Assembly: GCF_003044565.1 (NCBI RefSeq)
Contig: NZ_POXG01000001.1
Span: 496,001 to 560,000 of the forward strand
DNA: 64,000 bases
Direction: 5' to 3'
From: Neisseria sicca
GTDB taxonomy: Bacteria > Pseudomonadota > Gammaproteobacteria > Burkholderiales > Neisseriaceae
The position numbers were made by a program, and so were the translations under genes. The notes beneath the pieces were generated by a model. It saw nothing but the letters and a program-made list of their open reading frames with translations, searched no databases and had not been told where the DNA came from. Shown here piece after piece: positions 1 through 10,020 of this stretch. Position 1 is the first letter of the stretch; each line of letters starts with the position of its first letter.

Positions 1-1
1 C

Positions 2-622
<621 letters not shown>

Positions 623-637
623 AGCCGTATAAAACGG

Positions 638-666
638 TTTCAGACGACCCCAAAGGTCGTCTGAAA
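638..666. terminator. DUS inverted pair between metF and metE
   Basis: TTTCAGACGACC and GGTCGTCTGAAA face each other around a 5-base loop. There is no T-run on either side, so termination may be weak and metF-metE readthrough is possible. Here the arms are in the order reversed DUS then forward DUS. Confidence 0.6.
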
Positions 667-760
667 AACAAAACGCCGCCCCATCCGCCCTATTCTGATT
701 TACAATACCGACCGATTCGGATTGAACCGGTCCTTACAAAATCCAACTGGAGAGTTCAAC

Positions 761-3037
761 ATGACAACATTACATTTCTCAGGCTTCCCGCGTGTCGGTG
801 CCTTCCGTGAATTGAAATTCGCCCAAGAAAAATACTGGCGCAAAGAAATCAGCGAACAAGAGCTGCTCGACGTTGCCAAAGACTTGCGCGAGAAGAACTG
901 GAAACACCAAGCTGCCGCCAACGCCGATTTCGTTGCCGTAGGCGATTTCACTTTCTACGACCACATCCTCGACCTGCAAGTCGCTACCGGCGCAATTCCC
1001 GCCCGTTTCGGCTTCGACAGCCAAAACCTGTCTTTGGAACAATTCTTCCAACTGGCTCGTGGTAACAAAGACCAATTCGCCATCGAAATGACCAAATGGT
1101 TCGACACCAACTATCACTACTTGGTGCCTGAATTCCACGCCGATACCGAATTCAAAGCGAACGCCAAACACTACGTTCAACAGCTGAAAGAAGCCCAAGC
1201 ACTCGGTCTGAAAGCCAAACCGACCATCGTCGGCCCGCTGACTTTCCTGTGGGTAGGTAAAGAAAAAGGCGCAGTCGAATTCGACCGCCTGAGCCTGTTG
1301 CAAAAACTGCTGCCCGTTTACGTTGAAATCCTGAACGCTTTGGTTGAAGCCGGCGCCGAATGGATTCAAATCGACGAGCCTGCATTGGCTGTTGACCTGC
1401 CTAAAGAATGGGTAGAAGCCTACAAAGACGTTTACGCCACTTTGAGTAAAGTAAACGCCAAAATCCTGTTGAGCACTTACTTCGGTTCTGTTGCCGAACA
1501 CGCCGCATTGCTGAAAGCCCTGTCCGTTGACGGTCTGCACATCGACTTGGTACGCGCTCCCGAGCAACTGGACGCATTTGCCGACTACGACAAAGTCCTG
1601 TCTGCAGGCGTCATTGACGGCCGCAACATCTGGCGCGCCAACCTGAACAAAGTTTTGGAAACTGTCGAGCCTCTGAAAGCCAAACTGGGCGACCGCTTGT
1701 GGATTTCCAGCTCTTGCTCGCTGTTGCACACCCCATTTGACTTGTCAGTTGAAGAAAAACTGAAAGCCAACAAACCTGACCTGTACTCTTGGTTGGCATT
1801 TACCCTGCAAAAAACCCAAGAATTGCGCGTTCTGAAAGCCGCATTGAACGAAGGTCGTGATTCCGTTGCCGAAGAACTCGCTGCCAGCCAAGCTGCCGCC
1901 GATTCACGCGCCAACAGCAGCGAAATCCACCGCGCAGACGTTGCCAAACGCCTGACCGATCTGCCTGCCAACGCAGACCAACGCAAATCACCGTTTGCCG
2001 ACCGTATCAAAGCGCAACAAGCATGGTTGAACCTGCCTCTGCTGCCGACGACCAACATCGGTTCTTTCCCGCAAACCACCGAAATCCGTCAAGCACGCGC
2101 AGCCTTCAAAAAAGGCGAACTGTCTGCCGCCGATTACGAAGCCGCGATGAAAAAAGAAATCGCCTTGGTGGTTGAAGAGCAAGAAAAACTGGACTTGGAC
2201 GTATTGGTACACGGCGAAGCCGAGCGTAACGACATGGTCGAATACTTCGGCGAATTGTTGAGCGGTTTCGCGTTCACCCAATACGGCTGGGTACAAAGCT
2301 ACGGCTCACGCTGCGTGAAACCACCGATCATCTTCGGTGACGTAAGCCGTCCTGAAGCCATGACTGTCGCTTGGTCCACTTACGCACAAAGCCTGACCAA
2401 ACGCCCGATGAAAGGCATGTTGACCGGTCCTGTCACCATTCTGCAATGGTCTTTCGTCCGCAACGACATTCCACGCTCTACCGTGTGCAAACAAATCGCA
2501 CTGGCTCTGAACGACGAAGTATTGGATTTGGAAAAAGCAGGCATCAAAGTCATCCAAATCGACGAACCTGCCATCCGTGAAGGTCTGCCTTTGAAACGCG
2601 CCGATTGGGATGCCTACCTGAACTGGGCAGGCGAATCCTTCCGCCTGTCCTCTACCGGTTGCGAAGACAGCACACAAATCCACACCCATATGTGTTACTC
2701 CGAGTTCAACGACATCCTGCCTGCTATCGCAGCTATGGACGCCGACGTGATTACCATCGAGACTTCACGTTCCGACATGGAACTGTTGACCGCGTTCGGC
2801 GAATTCAAATACCCGAACGACATCGGTCCGGGCGTTTACGACATCCACAGCCCGCGCGTACCGACAGAAGCCGAAGTGGAACACCTGTTGCGCAAAGCCA
2901 TCGAAGTCGTACCGGTTGAACGCCTGTGGGTTAACCCGGACTGCGGCCTGAAAACCCGCGGTTGGAAAGAAACTCTGGAACAACTCCAAGTGATGATGAA
3001 CGTTACCCACAAACTGCGTGCCGAATTGGCAAAATAA
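761..3037 (+). CDS. metE: Cobalamin-independent methionine synthase
   Basis: Transfers the methyl group of 5-methyltetrahydropteroyl-polyglutamate to homocysteine in the cytoplasm without B12. The 758-residue length is typical of MetE. Two related barrels are visible: the N-terminal one ([12 protein letters not shown]...) and the catalytic C-terminal one beginning near [10 protein letters not shown]. Zinc ligands of the family are present in [25 protein letters not shown] and [11 protein letters not shown]. The start is the ATG at 761, preceded by CTGGAGAG; an in-frame ATG at 722 lacks a ribosome site and would add 13 residues that are not MetE-like. No met riboswitch was recognised upstream. 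Confidence 0.98.
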   Translation: MTTLHFSGFPRVGAFRELKFAQEKYWRKEISEQELLDVAKDLREKNWKHQAAANADFVAVGDFTFYDHILDLQVATGAIPARFGFDSQNLSLEQFFQLARGNKDQFAIEMTKWFDTNYHYLVPEFHADTEFKANAKHYVQQLKEAQALGLKAKPTIVGPLTFLWVGKEKGAVEFDRLSLLQKLLPVYVEILNALVEAGAEWIQIDEPALAVDLPKEWVEAYKDVYATLSKVNAKILLSTYFGSVAEHAALLKALSVDGLHIDLVRAPEQLDAFADYDKVLSAGVIDGRNIWRANLNKVLETVEPLKAKLGDRLWISSSCSLLHTPFDLSVEEKLKANKPDLYSWLAFTLQKTQELRVLKAALNEGRDSVAEELAASQAAADSRANSSEIHRADVAKRLTDLPANADQRKSPFADRIKAQQAWLNLPLLPTTNIGSFPQTTEIRQARAAFKKGELSAADYEAAMKKEIALVVEEQEKLDLDVLVHGEAERNDMVEYFGELLSGFAFTQYGWVQSYGSRCVKPPIIFGDVSRPEAMTVAWSTYAQSLTKRPMKGMLTGPVTILQWSFVRNDIPRSTVCKQIALALNDEVLDLEKAGIKVIQIDEPAIREGLPLKRADWDAYLNWAGESFRLSSTGCEDSTQIHTHMCYSEFNDILPAIAAMDADVITIETSRSDMELLTAFGEFKYPNDIGPGVYDIHSPRVPTEAEVEHLLRKAIEVVPVERLWVNPDCGLKTRGWKETLEQLQVMMNVTHKLRAELAK

Positions 3038-3055
3038 GTTTGAAATAGCGTAATC

Positions 3056-3090
3056 AAAAGGTCGTCTGAAAATTTTCAGACGACCTTTTT
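3056..3090. terminator. DUS-pair terminator after metE
   Basis: AAAAGGTCGTCTGAAAA and its reverse complement form an almost loop-free hairpin followed by a T-run, 18 bases after the metE stop. Confidence 0.85.
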
Positions 3091-3177
3091 ACCAACTTAA
3101 TATTTCATTTTCCTATCGAACTGAACCGCCATAACCTATCCTCCCTATTGTTTTCCCCAATAATCTTTTATGACCAA

Positions 3178-3206
3178 TGGGCAAAATAATTTATTTGGGG
3201 TATAAT
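3178..3206 (+). promoter_or_regulatory. Candidate sigma-70 promoter for the lemA-like gene
   Basis: A perfect -10 TATAAT at 3201-3206 with TGGGCA (4 of 6 matches to TTGACA) 17 bp upstream. It would give a 5' leader of about 100 bases before the ATG at 3314. Confidence 0.5.
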
Positions 3207-3313
3207 TACTCGCAACTAAATTAAAAACAGCGGCTAACTGTATCTACTACAAACAGCAAAATCCGCATATATTAAACAACACATTACTGCAACAAACAAT
3301 AAGGATGCACACT

Positions 3314-3904
3314 ATGGGAATCATCAGTCTTATCTTCATCGCCGTAATACTGACCGTTTTACTGCTCAACTTCAAACAAAAATTAGACCGTTGCAAAAAA
3401 GATTATCAAGAATCTTTTGTTGCGCTCCGTATCGCCCTAGCATGCCGCCATCAGGCAGTCAGACATGTTTTGGATGCTTCAAAAATTTACCTTGGACGCG
3501 AAGATGACAATGTCGACAGCAATTTATTGTCCTCATGTGGCGATGCCGAAGCCGTATTGACCCAAGCATCCAAATCATTTTCACCGGAATCTCTTTCTCG
3601 CTTGTGCAACGCAGAAGCAAGCTTGAACAACTCGCTCCGCGCCCTGCAAGAAGTTTTAGAAAAAAGCCTGAAACAACGTCCCGACCAAGGTCTTAAAAGC
3701 CAGCTTGAAATGCTGGACGCCGCCGAAACCGATGTTGTATCTGCGCGACGCGCCTACAATCGATCTGCAGAACGCTACAACCGCATGCTGAGAAAAACCA
3801 TGAGCGGACTTGTTGCCAAAGTATTGGGTTATCACGCAAAAGCCAGCCTGATTAAATTTGAGGACAACAGCGTTCCGCAAATGAGCAAACACTTGATGGC
3901 TTGA
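3314..3904 (+). CDS. LemA family protein
   Basis: A 196-residue protein with one N-terminal membrane anchor (about residues 2-20: IISLIFIAVILTVLLLNF) followed by an all-helical, heptad-rich body. The ending ARRAYNRSAERYNRML...GYHAKASLIKFED matches the C-terminal signature of LemA proteins (paired YN motifs and a hydrophobic stretch before FE). LemA proteins are membrane-anchored helical bundles of unclear function. Start chosen at 3314 because AAGGA lies 8 bases upstream; an ATG at 3305 overlaps that ribosome site. The gene stands alone, with its own candidate promoter and a downstream Correia element and terminator. The usual TPM-domain neighbours are absent here. Confidence 0.8.
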   Translation: MGIISLIFIAVILTVLLLNFKQKLDRCKKDYQESFVALRIALACRHQAVRHVLDASKIYLGREDDNVDSNLLSSCGDAEAVLTQASKSFSPESLSRLCNAEASLNNSLRALQEVLEKSLKQRPDQGLKSQLEMLDAAETDVVSARRAYNRSAERYNRMLRKTMSGLVAKVLGYHAKASLIKFEDNSVPQMSKHLMA

Positions 3905-4048
3905 TAAGCGTGGCGCAAATAGATCAGGGTGTGGCATTGTAATCTGATTGTTATTCGAGCGTCACAAACCATAGCAATAGCACAGAATCCATCCATTCTG
4001 TGCTTTACTATATTCAAAAATCATTTCCCTTGAACCAACTTGCAGTAG

Positions 4049-4155
4049 TATAGTGGATTAAATTTAAATCAGGACAAGGCGACGAAGCCGCAGACACTAC
4101 AGATAGTACGGCAAGGCGAGGCAACGCCGCACTGGTTTAAAGTTAATCCACTATA
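4049..4155. repeat. Correia repeat enclosed element (short, 107 bp)
   Basis: Bounded by TATAGTGGATTAAATTTAAA and its inverse TTTAAAGTTAATCCACTATA, with the conserved core containing GACAAGGCGACGAAGCCGCAG and TACGGCAAGGCGAGGCAACGCC. Short form lacking the ~50-bp internal block. Lies between two convergent genes. Confidence 0.95.
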
Positions 4156-4205
4156 AAGTAGCAGGAAGTAAACCAACTCCACTACAACCATGATTCAGAA
4201 TAAAC

Positions 4206-4247
4206 AAAAGGTCGTCTGAACTTTAAAAGTTTTCAGACGACCTTTTT
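4206..4247. terminator. Bidirectional DUS-pair terminator (lemA / mlaC)
   Basis: Forward and reversed AGGTCGTCTGAA copies separated by a short loop and flanked by A-run and T-run, between convergent genes. With the Correia element it accounts for most of the 480-bp intergenic space. Confidence 0.85.
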
Positions 4248-4384
4248 GTTTGTCAAATCCCATAAGTTTCAAATGAATGCAAGACCGTTCATTTTTAACC
4301 TGTTGGTTTTCAATATCTCCTATCCTCAAATGGGAAAGCTATCCCAATCCTTCTCTTGAGAAAACACGAAAATTATCAATCAAA

Positions 4385-4981
4385 TTATTGCTTTTTCAAA
4401 CCCTTGGCTTTAACCGTGGCAATTGTACCGTCGATACCTTTTTGCTTAATCAATTCATTGAATTGATTGCGGTACACCGTTACTAAACTTGTGCCATCCA
4501 AACGGAAATTGTAGATTTTATAAGCAGAACCTACCCGATAAAGCTGATACGCCACTTCGTATTTCTTACCACTTTTCGTTTGAATCTCCGAGAACACATC
4601 AAATTTATTGCCATTCTCAGTCATTTTAGGCAGCAATTTAACCTTCGCATCGGCAGCGCCAACCAAAGCGGAATGGGAATACATTGAAACCACCATCTCT
4701 TTGAATGCCTGAATAAAATCTGTTTTCTGCTGTGCTGAGAAATTGCGCCAAGGCGCGCCGACTGCCAAAGCGGAAATGCGTTCATAATCCAAATAACGGT
4801 CGGCATACTGCTGTATTTGTTTGACACGTTGCGGCTCGCTCAGGGAAGTATTGCGCGCAATTTTCAAAACAGTATCGATATTTTGCTGCATCTGCTCTTG
4901 TGCAGGATGTGCAGCGGCAACATACGGGGCGGCAAGCACCATAGGTGCAGCCAGTACAAAAGCGGATAAATAGGATGCCAT
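4385..4981 (-). CDS. mlaC: MlaC/Ttg2D family phospholipid-binding periplasmic protein
   Basis: 198 residues with a Sec signal peptide (about residues 1-24, ending PYVAAAH). MlaC carries phospholipids between outer-membrane MlaA and the inner-membrane MlaFEDB ABC complex to keep the outer membrane asymmetric. Family features seen: IARNTSLSEPQRVKQIQQYADRYLDYERISALAVG, AQQKTDFIQAFKEMVVSMY, and the late block YRVGSAYKIYNFRLDGTSLV. AATAGG precedes the ATG. No mlaFED genes are adjacent, so either the cluster is split in this organism or this is a stand-alone paralogue. Confidence 0.85.
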   Translation of the reverse strand: MASYLSAFVLAAPMVLAAPYVAAAHPAQEQMQQNIDTVLKIARNTSLSEPQRVKQIQQYADRYLDYERISALAVGAPWRNFSAQQKTDFIQAFKEMVVSMYSHSALVGAADAKVKLLPKMTENGNKFDVFSEIQTKSGKKYEVAYQLYRVGSAYKIYNFRLDGTSLVTVYRNQFNELIKQKGIDGTIATVKAKGLKKQ

Positions 4982-5090
4982 ATACGTACCTATTTCTAAA
5001 ATTTTTAAAGGTCTATTGTAAAACTTTATATTTTAGAAATATTTAACGTAATGTAAAACCGAGAAAGGCAGATAAAAAGGCAGGAACGAC

Positions 5091-5645
5091 CTACATTCGG
5101 CTCAATTCCCTTTGCAGGGCTTGGATGTTTTGCTGGCGATCGAGTACCGCGCTTTGCAGGCTGTTGATTTCCTGTTGGTTGACATGACCGCCTTTGGCTA
5201 CGCGGGCTTGAGCCAGAGATTTTTGCGCTTCACCCAACGCTTTACGTTCGTTGCTCAATTCCGTTTCCAAAATCGAACGGCGGCTAGTGCTGCCGGAGGA
5301 TTTGGGCGCAGGAGTTGCTGCAACTTCAGGAGCAGGACGGATGGGCGCAGGTGCAGGATTCGCCTTAGCGGTATTTTTAGGGGCAGGTTTTGCGTTACCG
5401 GCTCGTTTTGACGGAGCTTCGGCAGCAGCAGACTCGGGCATTTCTAAAGCGGGAGCATCGTAGCGCGTGCTGCTGTATTTGCCGATGGTCGGTAAATCTG
5501 CCGAATGGCAGTTTCCAGATGGGCGTGAAGTATAGACAACTTCGCCGTTGACTGTGCAGGTATAGATTTTAGAGGAAGCTTGTGCGCCTGATGCGGCGGC
5601 AAACATCAGCAATGAAGCTGCCAATGCGTGAAGTGATTGTTTCAT
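5091..5645 (-). CDS. Exported protein with Cys-PSGNC-type domain and coiled-coil tail
   Basis: 184 residues. A signal peptide (about 1-23, ending SGAQAS) is followed by a compact domain KIYTCTVNGEVVYTSRPSGNC..ADLPTIGKY, then a Pro/Ala-rich linker (about residues 85-120) and a Leu/Gln-rich coiled coil at the C-terminus (LETELSNERKALGEAQKSL and after). The small N-terminal domain resembles DUF4124-type periplasmic domains only loosely. The next gene upstream (5796-6164) has the same YTS-PSGNC-ADLP core, so the two are paralogues. Start set at 5645 because the residues from there form a clean signal peptide; a longer frame to 5732 would bury it. Function unknown. Confidence 0.75.
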   Translation of the reverse strand: MKQSLHALAASLLMFAAASGAQASSKIYTCTVNGEVVYTSRPSGNCHSADLPTIGKYSSTRYDAPALEMPESAAAEAPSKRAGNAKPAPKNTAKANPAPAPIRPAPEVAATPAPKSSGSTSRRSILETELSNERKALGEAQKSLAQARVAKGGHVNQQEINSLQSAVLDRQQNIQALQRELSRM

Positions 5646-5795
5646 GGTAAGGTCGTAATGTGAAATAAGTAATTGTTCGATAGATATTGCATTCAGCTGT
5701 AATAGTATAACAATACCAGCATATTCTCTCAAATAGGACGGCTGACTTTTTTAATTTCAAATCAAACCGCCTTATTTGTTATAGCGAAAATTGCC

Positions 5796-6164
5796 TCATT
5801 CGTTTTCAGACGACGTTTTTGCGGCTTTATCTGATTTTTTGGCGCGTGATTTGGCGTTTTTGCTCTTTGTCTCTTGCTCTTGCGCCTTTTCCCGCGATTT
5901 TTCTTTTGAACGCGCCTTCTTGGGCTTGGCTGCCTTTTCTTCGGTATCACTGCTTAATTTGTTGATTTTCAGACGGTATGCACCGCCTTGATGGCTGCTG
6001 ATTTTGGGCAGGTCTGCGCCTGTGCAGTTTCCCGAAGGTTCGGATGTGTAGGTTTTGCTGTTGCCTGAATGGCAACTGAAGACGGCTGCTGCAGTGTGAA
6101 GGGATAAGCCCAAAATGAGGGAGGATGCGACGATAAGTGCCCCTTGCTTGATTCGTGAACGCAT
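5796..6164 (-). CDS. Small exported protein, PSGNC-type domain with Lys-rich tail
   Basis: 122 residues: signal peptide (about 1-27, ending HTAAA), a short domain VFSCHSGNSKTYTSEPSGNC.GADLPKI shared with the neighbour at 5091-5645, then a low-complexity Lys/Glu/Ala/Ser tail (about residues 75-122; KKARSKEKSREKAQEQE). Two cysteines in the mature part fit a disulfide. The strongly basic tail would suit binding to nucleic acid, peptidoglycan or acidic surface polymers, but that is inference. A DUS-like word (TTTTCAGACGACG) lies inside the last codons. Function unknown. Confidence 0.7.
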   Translation of the reverse strand: MRSRIKQGALIVASSLILGLSLHTAAAVFSCHSGNSKTYTSEPSGNCTGADLPKISSHQGGAYRLKINKLSSDTEEKAAKPKKARSKEKSREKAQEQETKSKNAKSRAKKSDKAAKTSSENE

Positions 6165-6297
6165 GTGTTTTCCGTAGTTTGAGTTTTCAGACGACCTATT
6201 TTTGTTTTTATGCAGTTCGACGGTCTGAAATGACCATGCCGAACTGTATTTTTGGCGGCTTCTGAAGGCAGATACGGAAACTCGGGCAACGGGATAT

Positions 6298-8220
6298 TTA
6301 TAGTTGTGTAAATTCTGCGTCGATTTCCGTCAGGATTTGCTCCAGCTCTTCCTGCCACAAAAGCCAGTTTTCTTCTATTTGTGTTAATTTTACTTTAATT
6401 TCTGTTAATTGTGTGAGTGCTTGTTGTAATTTTGTTTTATTTTCGTCCGAATAGGCTTCTTCTTGTGCCAAAAATGCTTCACATGCCGTTTGAATTTCAG
6501 AAAGCTGCGCCATTTCTTTTTCGGCTTTGTCGATTTTATGCTGTATCGGTTTGCCTCGTCGGGCTTTTTCTTGACGGATTTGCGCTTCGATACGCTTGGT
6601 GTCCTTGCGGTTTTGGCTTTGTGCGGAAGCGGCAGGTGCGGCTGTGGCGTTTTCCTGCGCCAACCGCCATTGACGATAGTCGTTTAAATCGCCGTCAAAG
6701 TTTTTCAGACGACCTTTGTCAATCAGGAGGAAACTGTCGGTAGTCGCTTCAAGCAGGCTGCGGTCATGCGACACGACGATTAATGCGCCTTGAAAACTTT
6801 GCAACGCAAGTGTCAGGGCGTGGCGCATATCCAAATCCAAATGGTTGGTCGGTTCGTCAAGCAGCAGCAGATTTGGCTTTTGCCAGATAATCATAGCAAG
6901 GGCGAGACGGGCTTTTTCTCCGCCGGAAAAAGGTTCGGTTTTCTGCAACGCCATGTCGCCGACAAAGTTGAAGCCGCCGAGGAAATTTCGGATTTCTTGC
7001 TCGCGCACTTCGGGAGAAAGCTGCTGAATATGCCAAACAGGGCTTTGGTCGGCGCGGATGGTGTCGAGCTGGTGTTGGGCAAAATAGCCAATATTGAGTT
7101 TTTCGGAACGGACGATGCTGCCGGAGAGCAAATCGATTTTGCCTGCCAAGGCTTTGATAAACGTGGATTTACCGCTGCCGTTGACACCCAATAGCCCGTA
7201 ACGTGCGCCGCTTTCCAGCGACAGGGTAATGTCGTGCAAGACGGTTTTGCCTTCGTAACCCAAATCAGCGTGCTCCAGCTTCAGCAAAGGATTGGGCAGA
7301 TGGTCGGGATTGTAAAACTCAAAGGAAAACTCGCTGTCCAGATGCGCGGGAGCGATGCGCTCGAGCTTCGCCAACGCCTTCATGCGGCTTTGCGCTTGAA
7401 CGGCTTTGGTGGCTTTGGCTTTGAAGCGGTCGATAAACGATTGCAGATGTTTGATTTGCGCCTGCTGTTTGACATAGGCGGCTTGTTGCTGCGCGAGACG
7501 CTGCGCACGTTCGTTTTGGTAAAAATCGTAATTGCCGCCGTATTGCGTGAGTTTTTGCTGCGACAATTCAATGGTTTGGGTAGTTGCCGCGTTGAGAAAA
7601 TCGCGGTCGTGGGAAATGATGATTTGCGTGCAGGGTAAAGAAGCAAGGTGGTTTTCCAGCCACAAGACGGTTTCCAAATCCAAGTGGTTGGTCGGTTCGT
7701 CAAGCAAGAGCAAATCGGCGCGGCAAATCAGGGCTTGCGCAAGATTCAGGCGCATACGCCAGCCGCCGGAAAAGGATTTGACGGGACGGCTGTGTTCTTC
7801 TTGCGAAAAACCCAGTCCGTTCAACAATTTTGCTGCGCGGGCCGGCGCGGTATACGCGTCGATTTCTTCCAATTTAGCATGATATTCCGCCTGCTTCATG
7901 CCGTCATTTTGCGCTTCCGCCTGCGCCAAGGTCGTCTGAAAAGCCTGCAACTCGGCATCGCCCTGCAAAACGTAGTCCAACGCGGAGATGTCTAAGTCGG
8001 GCGTTTCTTGGGAAACGGAAGCCATCCGCCAATTTTTCGGAATTGAGATATCGCCGCCATCCTGCGTGATTTCACCCTTGATTAAGGCAAACAGGCTGGA
8101 TTTTCCTGTCCCGTTTTTACCGATCAAACCGACGCGCTGACCGGGATTGACGGTGGCGTTGGCTTTGTCGAGCAGGACTTTCAAACCGCGTTGCAGGGTG
8201 AGATTCTTGATTTCAATCAT
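6298..8220 (-). CDS. yheS: ABC-F family ATPase YheS
   Basis: 640 residues, two ABC domains without membrane segments: the ABC-F translation-factor layout. Domain 1 has Walker A GKNGTGKS (about 34-41), signature SFSGGWRMRLNLAQ (about 149-162) and Walker B LLLLDEPTNHLD (about 170-181). The linker with FIDRFKAKATKAVQAQSR follows. Domain 2 has GVNGSGKST, PFSGGEKARLALA and LLLLDEPTNHLDLDMR. The linker and tail match E. coli YheS closely. ABC-F proteins act on the ribosomal E site. A Correia element lies 58 bp upstream and may form part of the leader. Two DUS words lie inside the gene (near 6706 and 7929), read as KGRLKNF and AFQTTLA. Confidence 0.93.
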   Translation of the reverse strand: MIEIKNLTLQRGLKVLLDKANATVNPGQRVGLIGKNGTGKSSLFALIKGEITQDGGDISIPKNWRMASVSQETPDLDISALDYVLQGDAELQAFQTTLAQAEAQNDGMKQAEYHAKLEEIDAYTAPARAAKLLNGLGFSQEEHSRPVKSFSGGWRMRLNLAQALICRADLLLLDEPTNHLDLETVLWLENHLASLPCTQIIISHDRDFLNAATTQTIELSQQKLTQYGGNYDFYQNERAQRLAQQQAAYVKQQAQIKHLQSFIDRFKAKATKAVQAQSRMKALAKLERIAPAHLDSEFSFEFYNPDHLPNPLLKLEHADLGYEGKTVLHDITLSLESGARYGLLGVNGSGKSTFIKALAGKIDLLSGSIVRSEKLNIGYFAQHQLDTIRADQSPVWHIQQLSPEVREQEIRNFLGGFNFVGDMALQKTEPFSGGEKARLALAMIIWQKPNLLLLDEPTNHLDLDMRHALTLALQSFQGALIVVSHDRSLLEATTDSFLLIDKGRLKNFDGDLNDYRQWRLAQENATAAPAASAQSQNRKDTKRIEAQIRQEKARRGKPIQHKIDKAEKEMAQLSEIQTACEAFLAQEEAYSDENKTKLQQALTQLTEIKVKLTQIEENWLLWQEELEQILTEIDAEFTQL

Positions 8221-8277
8221 GATGGTAATGGACGGGCGGAAAATGGGAAAGGCGGTATTTTATAGCGAAAACAGCAT

Positions 8278-8394
8278 TATAGTGGATTAAATTTAAACCA
8301 GTACGGCGTTGCCTCGCCTTGCCGTACTATTTGTACTGTCTGCGGCTTCGTCGCCTTGTCCTGATTTAAATTTAATCCACTATAATCCACTATA
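8278..8394. repeat. Correia element (short) with duplicated right terminus
   Basis: A complete 107-bp Correia element at 8278-8384 (TATAGTGGATTAAATTTAAA ... TTTAAATTTAATCCACTATA) followed directly by a second ATCCACTATA (8385-8394). The extra copy of the terminus is not present on the other elements in this window. Confidence 0.93.
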
Positions 8395-8444
8395 TGTCGC
8401 CGTCCGTTGATGCCGTAGCGCTTCAACGTAAATCCATGATGAAA

Positions 8445-8510
8445 AAAGGTCGTCTGAAAACGGCGAATAGTGTTAACGAAACTCACTATGCCTGTTTTCA
8501 GACGACCTTT
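8445..8510. terminator. DUS-pair hairpin downstream of the cystine ABC operon
   Basis: AAAGGTCGTCTGAAAA and TTTTCAGACGACCTTT separated by about 34 bases, 16 bp past the ATPase stop codon on the minus strand. Confidence 0.7.
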
Positions 8511-8526
8511 GATGTAACGAAACGGC

Positions 8527-9294
8527 TTAATGTCGATAATCCGCCGAATCTTTACGGATTTGCCGCAGGAATTTCTGCGTGCGTTCGTGTTTGGGGTGTT
8601 CGAACAATTCTCTCGGACTGCCCTGCTCTACGATGACGCCGCCGTCCATGACGACGACCGTAGTCGCCACCTCCAGCGCGAACTTGATTTCGTGGGTCAC
8701 GACAACCATCGTCCAGCCTTCCTGCGCCAATTCCTTCATGGCGTTCAACACGTCTTGCACCAATTCGGGATCCAGCGCGGAAGTGGGTTCGTCAAACAAC
8801 ATAAGCTCGGGCTGAATCGCCAATGCGCGGGCGATGCCGACGCGTTGTTGCTGACCGCCGGAGAGCTGGTAGGGATAAAGGTTAACCTTATCGCCTAAGC
8901 CGACTTTTTCCAGCAATTTCAAAGCTTCTTCGCGCGCTTGGGCGGCAGATTTGCCTTGTACGGCAACCGGACCTTCCATTACGTTTTCCAACGCGGTTTT
9001 GTGCGGGAAGAGGTTGTATTGCTGGAACACCATGCCGGATTTGCGGCGCAGCGCCAAGATGTCGTGCTTTGTCGTTTTTTTGGAAAAATCGATTTTCAGC
9101 GGTCGCTCGTTGTCGAACTCGATTTGTCCGTCTTCGGGCATTTCCAGCGCATTCAAGCAGCGCAAAAACGTTGTTTTACCCGAGCCGGAAGGTCCGAGGA
9201 TGACGACCACCTGCCCTTTGCCCACATACAAATCGATGCCGCGCAAAATGGTGTTTTCGCCGAAGGTTTTGCGGATATTGCGGATTTTAATCAT
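8527..9294 (-). CDS. Amino acid (cystine-type) ABC transporter ATP-binding protein
   Basis: 255 residues, cytoplasmic ATPase of a polar amino acid importer. Walker [10 protein letters not shown] (about 34-42), Q-loop [10 protein letters not shown], signature [15 protein letters not shown], Walker [15 protein letters not shown] and switch His in VVTHEIKFA are all present. It is the last gene of a three-gene operon: binding protein (overlapping) permease, then 9 bases, then this gene with AAGGGGAAG as ribosome site. The organisation and sequences resemble the TcyABC/YecSC cystine importers; gonococci have two such systems specific for cystine and for cysteine, so the exact substrate is an inference. 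Confidence 0.88.
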   Translation of the reverse strand: MIKIRNIRKTFGENTILRGIDLYVGKGQVVVILGPSGSGKTTFLRCLNALEMPEDGQIEFDNERPLKIDFSKKTTKHDILALRRKSGMVFQQYNLFPHKTALENVMEGPVAVQGKSAAQAREEALKLLEKVGLGDKVNLYPYQLSGGQQQRVGIARALAIQPELMLFDEPTSALDPELVQDVLNAMKELAQEGWTMVVVTHEIKFALEVATTVVVMDGGVIVEQGSPRELFEHPKHERTQKFLRQIRKDSADYRH

Positions 9295-9303
9295 GGCTTC
9301 CCC

Positions 9304-10020
9304 TTATTTGGCGACATAGCGGTCAAAGCGTTTTTCCAAGCGCGCCTGAATCAGGAACAGTACTTTGCAGAAACACCAGTAAACCAAAGCGGCTTCGATA
9401 TAGACGGGTAGGAAGTCGTAGGTACGGTTTGCCGTTTCCTGCGCGACGCGGAACAATTCAGTTACCGTTACCACCGCTGCGAGCGAGGTGTTTTTGAACA
9501 AGCCGATAAACTCGTTGCTCAAAGGCGGCACGGCGACGCGGAATGCCTGCGGCGCGACGATGCGGCGGAAAGTCTGCATATAGGTCATGCCGATGGAGAA
9601 ACCCGCCTCCCACTGCCCTTTCGGCACGGACAAAATCGCCGCGCGTATGGTTTCGGAAGCGTATGCGCCGACATTGAGCGAGAAGCCGATGATGGCGGCG
9701 GGAATCGGATCGATGAAAATACCGACGGACGGCAGCCCGTAAAACACAATCACAAGCTGCACCAACAGCGGCGTCCCCCTGATGATGGAAATATAAGTTT
9801 CCACCAGCTTCAGCAGGATTTTCCGCACGATGCCGCCCGAAGGCATAATCCGCACCAAAGCCACAGCGATGGCAATCACCATCCCGATCAGGAACGACGC
9901 CACCGCCAGCGGCAGCGAGACCATAAAACCGGCTTTGACCATAGGCAAAAACGCGCTGACAATCATATCGGCGCGTGTTTCCGTCATAAACGGCAGCGAA
10001 GCAAGAAAATTATTTAACAC
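9304..10020 (-). CDS. Amino acid (cystine-type) ABC transporter permease
   Basis: 238 residues with about five membrane helices and the binding-protein-dependent permease (EAA) loop near GQWEAGFSIGMTYMQTFRRIVAPQA. The motif ETYISIIRGTPLLVQL is typical of the HisM/GlnP polar amino acid permease family. The preferred start is GTG at 10020, which overlaps the end of the binding-protein gene by 11 bases and is preceded by GGAAAA; an internal ATG at 9987 is the alternative. The overlap suggests translational coupling with the upstream gene. Confidence 0.87.
   Translation of the reverse strand: MLNNFLASLPFMTETRADMIVSAFLPMVKAGFMVSLPLAVASFLIGMVIAIAVALVRIMPSGGIVRKILLKLVETYISIIRGTPLLVQLVIVFYGLPSVGIFIDPIPAAIIGFSLNVGAYASETIRAAILSVPKGQWEAGFSIGMTYMQTFRRIVAPQAFRVAVPPLSNEFIGLFKNTSLAAVVTVTELFRVAQETANRTYDFLPVYIEAALVYWCFCKVLFLIQARLEKRFDRYVAK

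Noticed and set aside
779..1729. Long minus-strand open frame inside metE
   Set aside because: Antisense to a certain metE gene; Phe/Gln/Val-rich composition is typical of a shadow frame; no ribosome site.
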